From Adiantum capillus-veneris (lineage: Eukaryota; Streptophyta; Polypodiopsida; Polypodiales; Pteridaceae), in contig CM043959.1 of NCBI GenBank assembly GCA_014529385.2, forward strand, positions 12,462,809-12,526,808: a stretch of DNA of 64,000 nt, read 5' to 3'. Positions 49,431 through 60,027 of the stretch are shown in pieces. The position numbers and the translations under genes were made by a program. The notes beneath the pieces were generated by a model. That model was not told the DNA's origin and did no database searches. It worked only from the letters and a program-made list of their open reading frames with translations. Each line of letters starts with the position of its first letter. Position 1 is the stretch's first letter.

Positions 49431-51429
49431 CCTGTACTTTGGCCCACTTTCTACCTTGTCTCTCTCTTGTAGCTAGCCATTGTAAGAATTTTTCATTTGC
49501 AGATGAACTATTATATGAATTTTGTCTTTTCTGCTTGTTCCTGTGTAAGGCATTTGCTAAATCTGAGTTCAGTAGTGCTTTCTTTGTCATTTTTGATCTG
49601 GTTCTATGCCATATTTGTCTACAGAACCATTGGAAAACCTCAAGCAAGCTGTTGGCCTTCACTGCACCTCCTCCATGTCTTGTATGCTTGAAAAACTTGG
49701 TTCTTGCTTGATAATGGGATTTCTCCATGCCTTGTGTAGACCATATGGACAGGGAGCCCCATCTCTTTACAAACCAGGGAGTGTGATTGTAAATTATATG
49801 CTGGCAAAGTAAAAGTGTGTCAATAATTAGTAAGTATGAGATTAATCATATGCTTCCAAACTAAAAGTATGTACATATTAAAAAGGTCAGAAAATAAATA
49901 AAAAACTTACCATGTAATGTGTGAATTCCTGATCCCAAGCATCTTTCATTGCACTTCTGAAGTTATTGAGCACTTTCTTGAAATTTGGCAGATCATTTTT
50001 GCCCCAGGATGTCTTATCACAGTAGGAAAATACTTTGTCTAGTGATTCCCATACCTCTGCCTTTTTGTTTCTTGATGTACCTTCAAGACCATGATCTTTG
50101 ATGGCATTGTGGAGAGCTTTCCACTGGTTATACTTCACATTGGATGAACCCTTCTTGGCATTTACCTTTCCTAGTTTGCCATGAAACCCTAGGAAAGCTC
50201 TGGCCTTCACACCACCAACAGATACCTTTCTAGGCACATTGTTTCCATTTGAAGACCTCTTCAGGTCTGTTTCAATCTTAACCTTACCACTGTGAAGGCC
50301 AATTTCTGATAAAACCCTTTCAATACATTTGATTGCAGCATCTCTAGCTGCTTTTGGCTGTAACTTCCAGGCAAACCCCACATACAGATGTACAATTTTC
50401 TCCACAATTCTGCAAAGAGCATGCAGAGTGCATATATGGACATTAGCAAGTGGAATATTTAAAATTGCTTTGAAGTTTGGATCTTGAGTATGCCTATTGG
50501 GTGCTTTGTTCCAATTTGCAGGATTACATTCTTTTGCTGATGCCATACAATACAGACAAGGGCTCTTTGCCATAGCTCCTTTGGAGACATTGTACATACA
50601 TTTAAGGGTTTTAAGGTCTCCTCCCATGTGCCATTCCACCCTGTAACTTCCAAACCCTTCAACTTCAAGCTCTTCCCCTAATTCTTGTGCATTAATGACT
50701 TCGGGTATTGTTGTTTGATGGAAAACCCAATCCAGAACATCAAAGTCTTCACTCTCTACTTCAAAAGCACCTAGCCACCAGACATTCTTCTCCGATTGCA
50801 CACGCTGAAGTACTTGGTATCCTTCGGTTTCAATGCTCTATTCATTAAAGTTATGGAAATCCTCTCAATTTTTCTGTTCTTAACAATCTCACATTCATCA
50901 AGCTTTATCACAAAACTGACAACACCATTTGCTTCTGTATGCTCCAGCTCATAGAATCTGATCATTTCCTTCTGAAGTGTCTTCAAGTCAAGGAAAATAT
51001 TATTGAACTCGTCAAATTGAAGATCCCTCTTTTTACCATGATAGGTACCATGAATGTGGTGAGGCTCACCCAACATCTCCATTATCCTCTCATTGATCTT
51101 TTTCCTTGCCTGCTGCACAATGGATGGCTTTGGAAGCAAAGAGGATCTGACCTTACATTGCTTTAACCTTGACTTCATATTTCTGAACAGCTTGCTATAA
51201 CCATCTCTGCTAATGCCTACCTTATCCATAGTATATTGCACATCCTCCTTGTCCAAGCAAGAGCTGTGCAAAAATCCCTCAATGCACTGCTCCTTTGCCT
51301 TTTTAAACTTCTTCTCTGTGAAAATCTTTTTGGCAACCTTGAGAGGTAAAACATCACAATAATGTTTAGCTGCCATTTCCATGTTTGATGCGGAGTTTGG
51401 TTGTAGCAAAGTCCTAACACTACAAGAGG

Positions 51430-51600
51430 CTATTCATATTAGCGACGCTCACACAGCGACTCTCAAAAAAAAATTTCTTGGCGTCGCTATGAGCGTCGCA
51501 AATTTCTTCGTAAATTTGCGACGCTCATAGCGACGCCGGCTGGGCTAAAAAAATAATCGAGCGCGCCCAAAAACTCAGATCTCAGATCTGAGTTTTTCGG
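51430..51600. repeat. CACTA C subterminal repeats and 29-bp palindrome, left end
   Basis: TAGCGACGCTC-type motifs at about 51440-51540, including back-to-back pairs forming a small hairpin (GCGACGCTCATAGCGACGCC). The palindrome 51569-51597 has arms AAAAACTCAGATCT and AGATCTGAGTTTTT around one base. The same structure is at 25547-25575 in copy A. Confidence 0.88.
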
Positions 51601-51663
51601 CGCCCTCAAGCAAGGAGCAGGTAACGCTCTCCCTCTCTCTCTCTCTCTCTCTCTTTTTCTTCT

Positions 51664-51737
<74 letters not shown>

Positions 51738-51853
51738 AGAGGAAGGAGAGCCAGGTATGCTCCTTCCCTCTCCGCATTCTCATGTTCCCTTCCCCTCTTT
51801 CTCTCTCCCTCTCTCTCTCTCTCACACACACACATACACACACACATAGTGTT

Positions 51854-51917
<64 letters not shown>

Positions 51918-53444
51918 AACATAAACAAAAACGCACACACACATACATAAACAAAAAATGCACACACACATTGAGAGAGGAAAAGAGAGAGAGAGCATGC
52001 ATAAACAAAAAACGCACGCATTGAGAGAGGAAAAGAGAGAGAGAACATGCATAAACAAAAAACGCACACATTGAGAGAGGAAAAGAGAGAGAAAACATGC
52101 ATACGATCCAAAAAATGCACACACATTGAGAGAGAAAGAGAGAGAAACTAATTTAACGTCGTAGAAAACTAATTAAAATTAAAAGACCTAAAGATCTAGC
52201 CGACGAGGAGTTGAACTCAAGACCTATTATTCAAGAGGGAAATGGCATAATCAATCTATCATACTTGGCATGGGTGATAGAAAGGTTATACCATTTATCT
52301 CTTTTTATTGGCACACACATCCACACACGCGCACACACACAAGAAGAAGAGAGTTATAACGTCGTAGGAAACTATCCTAAAAGACGTTAAAGATTAGGTT
52401 AGATGTAGACTTACGTTAAATTAGATTTAGGTTTATTTAAGTTAAATTAGATTAGATTTAGGTTTATTTTTAACTAGATTTACGTTATATTAGATTAGAT
52501 TTAGGTCTCCATAGACTGCGATGCCTGCATGAAGCGGGTGAAGAAAGCCCTCAATGGAATATAGGGTATTGCTGCCTTCACTCATGGTGGGCTCCTTCGA
52601 TCCAAAAGTACTGGTGAAATGTCTTCAGAAGATAGGGAAGAAGGTGGATCTTCAGGGCGGCAAGAGTCACTACATCCCCGACACAATGACCATCTAGACA
52701 ACCTCTAGTCATTCAACAGCAACTTCAAAGTTAGTAACAAGAGCAAGAACGGTCTAAAGGGCCAATTGCTGTCGTCAGATGTGGATGGAGATGAGGCAGC
52801 GTCACCGCCGGAAGTTAACTCTCACATCTTTAGTGATGAGAATGCCAACTCTTGCCGAGTTATGTGAAAAATTACGTGTTAAATCAGTTTTAAGGTTCTT
52901 ATAATCCCTGTTAGTTTAGCTCTTTGTTTTTAATATAACATAATTTACGTTAGATTTAGATTTATGTTATATTAGATTAGACTTAGGTTTATTTAGGTTT
53001 ACCCACACACACACACACACACACACAAGAAGAAGAGAGTTTTAATGTCGTAGGAAACTATCCCAAAAGACGTTAAAGATTAGGTTAGATGTAGAATTAC
53101 GTTAAATTAGATTTAGGTTTATTTTTAGTTAGATTTACGCTTATTTACGTTAGATTGAGTCCACGCAAGAATTACTTACGGTTTAGGGTTTAGAGTTAGA
53201 CGAACAGTGAAAAGATCTACTGTGAAAAGATGTTAAGATGCTGTGAAGTGCTACAGCTAGAGAAGAGGCAAAGGGCTTTTTTCCACTACATGCAGTATCA
53301 TGTAGACGTGGGTGTGTAGATTTCTTGTACCCACAAATATAGGTATTGACCAATAAAGATGAGATTATAACCCGGTGGTTCTGATCTCCATGCACCTCTA
53401 GACCGAGGTGTGCGGGGATTGGACATGACTAGAGAATGTGAGGT

Positions 53445-53492
<48 letters not shown>

Positions 53493-53500
53493 GACGAAGA
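51600..53500. repeat. Microsatellites, minisatellite and telomere-like repeats in CACTA C
   Basis: (CA)n at about 51666-51733, (GA)n at 51857-51914, a roughly 50-bp minisatellite to about 52140, telomere-like TAGATTTAGGTTTA repeats (52370-52503 and 52930-53190) and (GA)n at 53449-53489. No gene apart from the HMA fragment. Confidence 0.8.
52504..52840 (+). pseudogene. Captured HMA/HIPP-like gene fragment in CACTA C
   Basis: The plus strand reads VSIDCDACMKRVKKALNGI, then a stop, and in another frame VDPKVLVKCLQKIGKKVDL with the downstream GGKSHYIPD. The tail with NKSKNGLKGQLLSSDVDGDE is also present, as in copy B. Source: a plant HIPP-type gene. In such proteins CxxC binds metal ions. Confidence 0.75.
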
Positions 53501-53554
53501 ATGCCAATAGAATATTAAATTTGTTGTCCAGGTTATAAGATTTTTATCCTCATT

Positions 53555-56500
53555 ATGAGTAGTGACGAGGATGTGGGACCGTCCAACCGAAACACCTATC
53601 TCTCAACGAGGGTCTTATGTCCTTGTAATCAATGCAAGCATGCTGTGCGACGGACAAGACATGTTTCTTTGCAGCACGTTCGCGAATTTGGTGAGTTCGA
53701 TCCATCTATTATAGATCGAGTTGTTGCCAATTATAACTCGTCGGACTCTGACGCTGGCCAACAAGCAGCAATCTTGCAACCCAATGGACGTGTTCGCAGG
53801 CGCTTTGGTCAAGCAGCATATGTGAGGCCACAAGATGTAGCCTCTGACAGCTCGGGGGATGATCATGCAGAGCACATTCCCAACGAGGCAATGTTTGAGC
53901 CCGAGATTGATGAAATGATCGAGACGATCATGGATTCAGAAAGGCTTATCTATGATGATATGAAAAGTGAAGCCGATACGCCATTGTATAATGGAGCACG
54001 TATGTCTAGATTGAAAGCACTCCTGGTTCTTCTCAACATGCAGGCAAAGTTTGGATGGAGTGACACTAGCGTCACAACGCTTTTCAGGTGATCTATTACA
54101 ATTAGTTTACTTTAATAAAACTCTAAATGTATAATGATCTGATAGATTTTTACACGACTGTATCGTATTTTTATGTTGTGTAGATTGCTTAAAGAGCACA
54201 TACTACCAGCTGACAATGTGATGCCAGATTCCCGAGATGAAGAAAGAAAGATTTTGCGAAACTTGGGGATGGATTACAATTCTATCCACGCTTGTCCTAA
54301 TGACTGCATTCTTTTCAGAGGGGAATACATAGACATGGAGAAGTGTCCGAAATGTGATTCCGAAAGATATCGAGTAGATCTCCACGGGACAAAAATTCCA
54401 CAAAAGGTTTTGCGACATTTTCCTCTGATTCCTCGCATCAAGCATTTCTTCGAATGTAAGTCCATGGCCGCCCTAGCATCATGGCATGAGGAGAATAAAT
54501 CTTTGGATGGTGTGCTACGAATTCCTGCAGATTGCGCGGCCTGGAAACATATAGATGGAACATGGTCGGATTTTGCCAGGGAAGCTCGAAATTTGCGCTT
54601 AGGCCTGGCTATGGATGGCATAAATCCATTTGGTCAAAGATCAACATCTTACAGTGTATGGCCCGTTGTCATCGTCAACTACAACATTCCCCCGTGGTTG
54701 ACTATGAAGAAGGGGCACCTATGGCTAAGCTTGATTGTGCCAGGGCGATATAAAGTGGGGAATATGGATGTGTATCTTTGTCCACTATTGGAAGAGCTAC
54801 AACAATTGTGGATTGGCATAGAGGTGGTGGATATGAGCCGACACACAGGACAACGGAATGCTTTGATCAAAGGCATTCTAATGTGGACCATGCATGACTA
54901 TCCCGGGCTAACAGAATGCTCAGGTGATCTATTGACACTCCTCACTCAGACACTGTAAATCTTGTTTTTTCCCATAGTTGATCTATTATCATGTGTATAC
55001 ATGCAGGGCTTCAAACAAGCGGATACAGAGCATGTGTCACATGTGGACCTAGACTGAATGCACGTAGGGCACCCTCACTGAAGAAGCAAATCTACGAAGG
55101 TCATCAAGCGTATCTTCCAGAGAATCATGTGTTACGCGACGGCTTTTTGGGAAGAGAGCCACCAAGGATGTCTGCACAAGCATGGTTAGAGCAGAAGGAG
55201 ATGTGCGATGACGGATTGCCTCCAGGGATGAAGAGACTATCTCTATGGTATGAGTTACCATACTGGCCCCGACTCATGATCAATCACTTGCTCGATCCAA
55301 TGCACATATTCAAGAATGTGGGTAATGTACTATGGATCATCTGACTGGCAAGAAAGATACTTTGGGAGCCAGAGTTGACCTTAGAAATGTGGATCGTATG
55401 GAGCAATATTGGCCGTAAACAGCGTCTGATGGATCGATAAAACTCCCTAAAGCACCATGGATTTTCACAGGAGCCCAAGAACGCAAAGTAAAAGAGACCA
55501 TTCGATCTTTGCGGACCCCCACTGGCGTAATGCACTCGCTCCGAACGTGTTTTACTAAAGAAGGAAAGCTTACCGGTTTGAAGTCACACAATTGGCATAA
55601 AATGTGTCAGGTACGTTCATAGTGGACTTTAATATCATTGCATAAAATGTGGACTTTAATATCATTGCTGCACATACTTTACAGTTTATTTTACCGGTTG
55701 TCATTGAGGGATGTTTGTCTCTCGACATCCGTAACACAATCTACAAACTTGCAAAGCTGGTGCAATGGATCTCACAAAAGGAGATCAACGTAGACTCCAT
55801 ACCATTCGCCAAACTAAATGCTGCGGAGCTTGTGTGCATGTTTGAGAAACATTTTCCTACTACCATGCTAACCATTCAAGTGCATCTTCTTGTTCACATA
55901 GTTGATGAGGTGGAAATAGTTGGCACAGTTCATTCCAGATGGATGTTCTTCTTAGAACGTTTCATGAAAACGCTTAAGGGATATGTGCGTCAAAAGGCAC
56001 GTCCGGAGGGTAGCATGGCAGAAGGTTGGTTGGTATCAGAGTCCCTATTGTACATTGGAGAGTGGCTAGATGGATTTGATAAAGCCCGGGACACGCTATG
56101 GCGAACCATAGATGATGAGCGCATATCTGGGATTGTCATGTGCAATCTCGGTGTTGAGAAGAAGATGACGGAAGATCTAGAGGCTAAAATCAACCGATTT
56201 TTGCATGCTTCACAATCCAGTGATGCAAAAGTGGATTTCACAATATGAGGATGCAAAGCAAGAGCGACAAAGGGCACGAATCGAGTGGAGACGGGGAAGA
56301 CGACCACCGCAGCACTATCCGACGGTTCTGGAGAGCCTACCAACCTTCATGAGCTTAAGATGGTTGCACAACCAATTGAAAAGCGCACAACAATGCGGTG
56401 ACGAAGTGACTGAGGAAGAGTGGGAGTACTCTCGGGGTTGCGCGACCAAGGTAAGTTTGCAATGTACGACTAGCAAGTGACTTTATTTATAAACGTTTGA

Positions 56501-56905
56501 ACGGCCACTCATAATCTTTGTTCGTTGTAGTATAAGTCATACACAGCAGCATGGTGTAAAGGTTGACATTTTAGGGTGGAACGAATCGACAAAAAGCGTT
56601 TTACTCAAGATTGTGGAATCATGGCAAAATTTGAACAGTCTAGTCGACGACGTTCCTCTGATGCAGATCCTGTGGTGGCGGAACTCACTTACTTCGGCAC
56701 GCTGCAAGAGATTTTGAGGATCGATTACAGAGGATTTTTTGTCGACTTGTTCGACGTGCAATGGTTCAAGATAATCATGGAGGGTCGCAACGCTACTGTG
56801 CGTAGAGGAGAGTCTGGTTTTCTTGAGGTGGATTCTACTAAGAAATGGACTGACCTAAGAGACACTTTCGTACTACCCGAGCATTGTGAACAAGTAAGTA
56901 TGTAA
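53555..56905 (+). pseudogene. CACTA transposase, copy C
   Basis: Exon 1 is 53555-54087, exon 2 about 54184-54923 (MDGINPFG, MDVYLCPLLEELQQLWIG), exon 3 from about 55007 (CVTCGPRLNARR, LMINHLLDPMHIFKNV). Then comes the DUF4218 region (55649-56248; HLLVHIVDEVEIVGTVHSRW and MKTLKGYVRQKARPEGSMAE), an Arg-rich exon (56205-56480) and DUF4216 (56576-56905; AELTYFGTLQEILRIDYRGF). Compared with copy A, a one-base loss after FKNVGN shifts the frame in exon 3, and a stop replaces a Gln soon after (WP-stop, about 55420). So the enzyme is not made whole here. Confidence 0.86.
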
Positions 56906-56984
56906 ATAGCTAACATCCCCCTTTTACAAGTTATGTGCTTGAAAGCTCTCATGTAAGTTATGTGGCTCTGGCAGCTTCACACTC

Positions 56985-58121
56985 GTGTAGACACCGGCGC
57001 TCTAGTGGTGGCGGTGGCGGTTGTTGTGGGGATTCCGCCACCGATGCCTCCACACCGCCTCGTGTTCGACGAGGCTCTTTACCCTCCCCTTCTTTGCCCG
57101 CCCCCACACCAGCCACAGCATCGCCATCTACGCCAGGTTTTGCACGGCTGACTGTTCTTAGAAGCTACACACCTCTACCTACTCCGCCAGGAGCCACCCC
57201 ACTCGACACTCCTCGCTTCGGGGCCCAGACGCCGGTGGAGACACCTGACGTCCGTACCCCCATCGACACGCCGCTAGAGACCCCTGCCGGGACACCCAAG
57301 TTCACGCGTCACCGGCCAGAGGGCTTCTCTTACTCCGTCAACTTCAGCGGCGGCATCATCATGGATGATGACGGCAAGAAGGTGATCTCGCGCATGCGTG
57401 GTCTTTGCTCTTAGCTGTTTAAACACTACATACTAAACAAATGGAGTGAAGTACCAAGTGATTTAAAAAACAGAGTCATCAGCATACTTCATGATGAGTT
57501 TCCCGTTCCAACACGGGATCAGCGCTTCAATGAAGACCTGATGAACATTCGAATGCGCGAATACTGCAAACACAAGCGTTCCGAAGTGCAAAAAGCAATC
57601 AAGAATGGGTGGAACAGGCCAGATTGGCTGGCCAAAGAAGATTGGAAGAATGCGAAGAAAACAGCGCGCGAGAATCCCGACAAGTGGAAGCAACAAAAGG
57701 ATGCAGCCAGAGCGCGAGTAGAGGCAGGGAGCTTGCACCACTTGGGGAGCGGTGGATGGGCATCATTTGAGGCCGATTTTGTAAGTGTTTTCGCATTGCT
57801 CTTTATGTTCGATAGTTTAGGGTTTATGAGTTTTTTAATTCTAACATAATGAAATCTTTGTATGTTTTGACAGTGGTCGATGACAGGACGTGATCCCACA
57901 CCGTACGAGCGCGAGTACGCATGCAGGAAGGGCTTAAACGCCCTGATGGACATTCTCAGTAATCGCGGCGGCATGGTTAGTATTAGGGTTTACTCTTTTC
58001 TATTTTTTGTATTGTTTTATAAATGTCGTTATATGTTTATACTTACTGAAAGCTGTCTTATTGTCTTTTTTTGCAGAATCCGACAGATACGCCGCTTGGA
58101 CGCGATGAGACGTCTGACTAG
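56985..58121 (+). pseudogene. CACTA second protein (TnpA-like), copy C, 5' part missing
   Basis: The reading begins within the Ser/Gly-rich part (GGGGGCCGDSATDASTPPRV) without the MDDEEFLSSLSP start seen in copies A and B, because the sequence between DUF4216 and this gene is deleted. The TPLDTP repeats and FSGGIIMDDDGKKVISRM block follow; a TAG replaces Gln just before LFKHYILNKW (about 57414). Later exons with YEREYACRKGLNALMDIL and GRDETSD (end 58121) remain. Confidence 0.8.
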
Positions 58122-58479
58122 ACGACGTCAGTTTAGCCGTAGCTAGATAGCATTAGTTTAGGGTTTCTCATAGCTTATGTATCATGAGACAGATTTTATA
58201 CGTCTTTTTGAACCATGTATATTATTACATTTGTCACCGCAGTTCCTTTTGCCAATCAATTCTTTATGCCTATGATGTTGTACAATTGTCATTATTACAT
58301 TTGCCAATCAATTCATTTTGCCTATGATGTGTACAATTGTCAATTTTGCAAACAATGCGTCTTGTGGGTGACTATTTTGGGTCTATTATCTATCCTTGCA
58401 CTTTTTTAAAAAAGTGAATCAAGTACAATATGGTTAATGGGTGGCAGGGCATTCAATGCCCTGTCACCAAAAAAAATTC

Positions 58480-58680
58480 TCTCGGGCATCGCTATACCCG
58501 TCGCTATTTATGGCTTTGTAGCGTCGCTATAGTCTTCTGTGTAAACGTCGCTATAACCGTCGCTATGAGCGTCTTTATATAGCGACGCTTATAGCGACGC
58601 TCGTAGAGACGGTTTTAGCGACGCCGGGGGTTATAAAAACCCAGTGTATTTCCGTCGCTAACAGCGTCACAAGAGCACAC
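58480..58680. repeat. CACTA C subterminal repeats, right end
   Basis: An array of CGTCGCTAT / ATAGCGACG motifs in both orientations, matching those at 19876-20050 and 29010-29235. Confidence 0.88.
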
Positions 58681-59447
58681 AACTTCTTGTAGTGTAAATC
58701 AAAAGGTACAAAATTAATTGATTATTGTCCAAATGACATCAACAAAATAAACAAACTAAATTAAAGTTAACCGAATATTAATCATTTAATAAAGAACAAT
58801 AGCATAATAACAATAACATAAGCATAATAATGTGGAGCAGAACCATAATACAACTTAACAAAAAGATTAACAACTTAACATAAGCAGAATCATATAAAAT
58901 AAGCATAAGCAGAATCATATAAAATAACAATACCTTGCTGCTCTGATTCTCCTGCGCATGCTACAACCTCCTTCACCACGTCTGAAGGCTTCAATGTTCT
59001 TTAACTTCTTTTCTCTTTGTCTGTTTCCTAACATTGTATTCTTGCTTCTAGCTTGTTTGAGCTGAGTTTGTAGCTTTTCGTTGCTCTCTTTACATTCCTC
59101 AAGTTGTTGTTTAAGAGTATTTATCATTTGTTTGGTCAAATGATCTTCTAACTTAAGAATATCTCTCTCTGCCGCAAGACTCTGTGTATAACCCAGCAAC
59201 CCTCTTTGACCATCACTCACAAATTTTATCAAAGATGAACAATTTGAGAATGGGGGAGTGCTCTTGTCATTGGGTCCACTGGATACAATCTTCCATCAGT
59301 CCAGAGATCAATGTGATTTTTTTTATCTTGTCGCATTGCTTCAAATATGGACGAGGACACCTCTGAACATTTGTTTCTCTTGCGCACTGGACAATATTCT
59401 TCATTTAGCTCAATATGTAGATGGTATAAGCTTCTTCTCTTCCTCAT

Positions 59448-59742
59448 GGAAATCTGTTAACAGTATTTGTCAGAGATAGTACTGTAAGAAAAAGCTGTGC
59501 AGACACGAAGAAGAAGACGACACAGAAAAGGTTTGTTTCAACTTTTGAAAATTTTGAATTTTGAGCCAGAACTGACGTTTTCGTTAGTTTTGGAAGGAGT
59601 ATTTTTTAAAATACGAAAGATCCTAAAAAGATTTGACAATGACATGTTTCGGTGGAGGTAAAAAAGACGCAAACTCACCTTTTTACAAACATTTCACTAT
59701 TTTTAAAATAAAATATATATTCTCTCTACATATTCTTACAGA
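59448..59742 (-). promoter_or_regulatory. Leader region of gene 4
   Basis: The space between the right inverted repeat and the first recognised ATG of gene 4 (59447). The minus strand has a pyrimidine-rich stretch ending TTAACAG immediately before ATTTCCATG, so part of it could be a 5' intron with an exon further out. No clear TATA box was settled on. Confidence 0.35.
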
Positions 59743-59775
59743 GCACAAAAGTGACGTCAAAATTCTCCTAATGGT
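59743..59775 (-). repeat. Right terminal inverted repeat of the candidate transposon
   Basis: Read on the minus strand it begins ACCATTAGGAGAATTTTGAC and ends TTTTGTGC, followed after a few bases by GTAGAGAGA as at the left end. Flanking DNA outside it (ACACC on the right, CCCGC on the left) does not match, so no target duplication is visible. Confidence 0.78.
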
Positions 59776-59985
59776 ACACCATGAATTTGTTTGCTCATGT
59801 AGTTTATTTTGTTTTGTGCCACTGGCCACGGCCCACAATCCTCCAAGGCCTGCAATCATCATATATGCCCTCTTGCGGTTCTTGTCTCCGCCTGCACTCG
59901 GCTCTGCAGTGCACGCCCATTCCCGAAACCCAAAGGCCAGATCTTCGTAGGTTTCTCAGAAGTAATGTGCGGGTAAGTCATAGCG

Positions 59986-60022
<37 letters not shown>
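59776..60022 (+). promoter_or_regulatory. 5' region of the BZR-like gene
   Basis: Between the end of the candidate transposon and the BZR-like start. It ends in a (GA)n tract (59989-60022) directly before the ATG. GA-rich leaders are common in plant genes. The transposon end is only about 250 bp upstream, so it may have altered the promoter. Confidence 0.45.

Positions 60023-60027
<5 letters not shown>

Larger units (their letters stand above)
51418..58694 (+). mobile_element. CACTA (En/Spm) transposon, copy C, in an intron of gene 4
   Basis: Terminal repeats read CACTACAAGAGG (51418) and its complement (ending 58694). The target duplication TAA is at 51415-51417 and 58695-58697. Order on the plus strand: subterminal repeats, palindrome, microsatellites, minisatellite, telomere-like repeats, HMA fragment, transposase (53555-56905) and TnpA-like gene (about 56985-58121), then subterminal repeats. 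It is the only copy that keeps the DUF4218 exon, but it has lost the stretch joining DUF4216 to the TnpA-like start. It is younger than the element it sits in. Confidence 0.94.
49426..59447 (-). pseudogene. Transposase-like protein (RAG1/Transib-like layout), element gene 4
   Basis: Exons: 59447-58934, 51413-49911 and 49800-49426, on the minus strand. The 7.5-kb intron holds CACTA copy C; its phases agree across the insertion (donor GTATTG at 58933, acceptor TTAG at 51414). The N-terminus is basic, then a coiled coil (about 59150-58990). The core has IKLDECEIV (candidate first Asp, about 50898), ISITLMN, then LGAFEVESEDFDVLDW (second Asp, about 50740), GGDLKTLKCMY, CLYCMA and NVHICTLHALCRIVEK. 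The last exon has WSTQGMEKSHYQARTKFFK (candidate Glu, about 49724). The order resembles RAG1/Transib and, from memory, large transposase-like families in cnidarians. Two apparent frame changes (near 50,800, a 2-base shift, and near 59,240) suggest decay. The class of enzyme is inferred, not proven. Confidence 0.68.
42721..59775. mobile_element. Candidate new DNA transposon with BAH, H3-Ulp1 and transposase-like genes
   Basis: The ends are imperfect inverted repeats (42721-42753 and 59743-59775) sharing 30 of 33 positions, both starting ACCATTAGG. Four genes lie between, all inside the repeats: BAH-like (plus, 43103-44410), H3-C48 fusion (minus, 46817-44724), acidic unknown (plus, from 47927) and transposase-like (minus, 59447-49426). 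The two outer genes start near the ends and point inward; the two inner genes diverge from 46818-47926. A 7.3-kb CACTA is nested within; removing it leaves about 9.8 kb. I could not find a target-site duplication next to the repeats, so exact ends are provisional. What supports one unit is the inverted ends, the compact inward layout and a transposase-like product. Confidence 0.72.

Noticed and set aside
49497-49812. Plus-strand exon ending NYMLAK as the end of gene 3
   Set aside because: It lies opposite the last exon of gene 4, which has matching splice phase and a transposase-like motif, so the plus reading is best taken as a shadow.
53183-53507. Small gene upstream of the CACTA C transposase on the minus strand
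   Set aside because: The same text occurs in all CACTA copies as non-coding leader, with no domain and a GA tract inside the frame.
42721-59775. A Polinton or other capsid-bearing element
   Set aside because: C48-type proteases occur in many settings. I see no capsid, packaging ATPase, polymerase B or retroviral-type integrase in the four genes.
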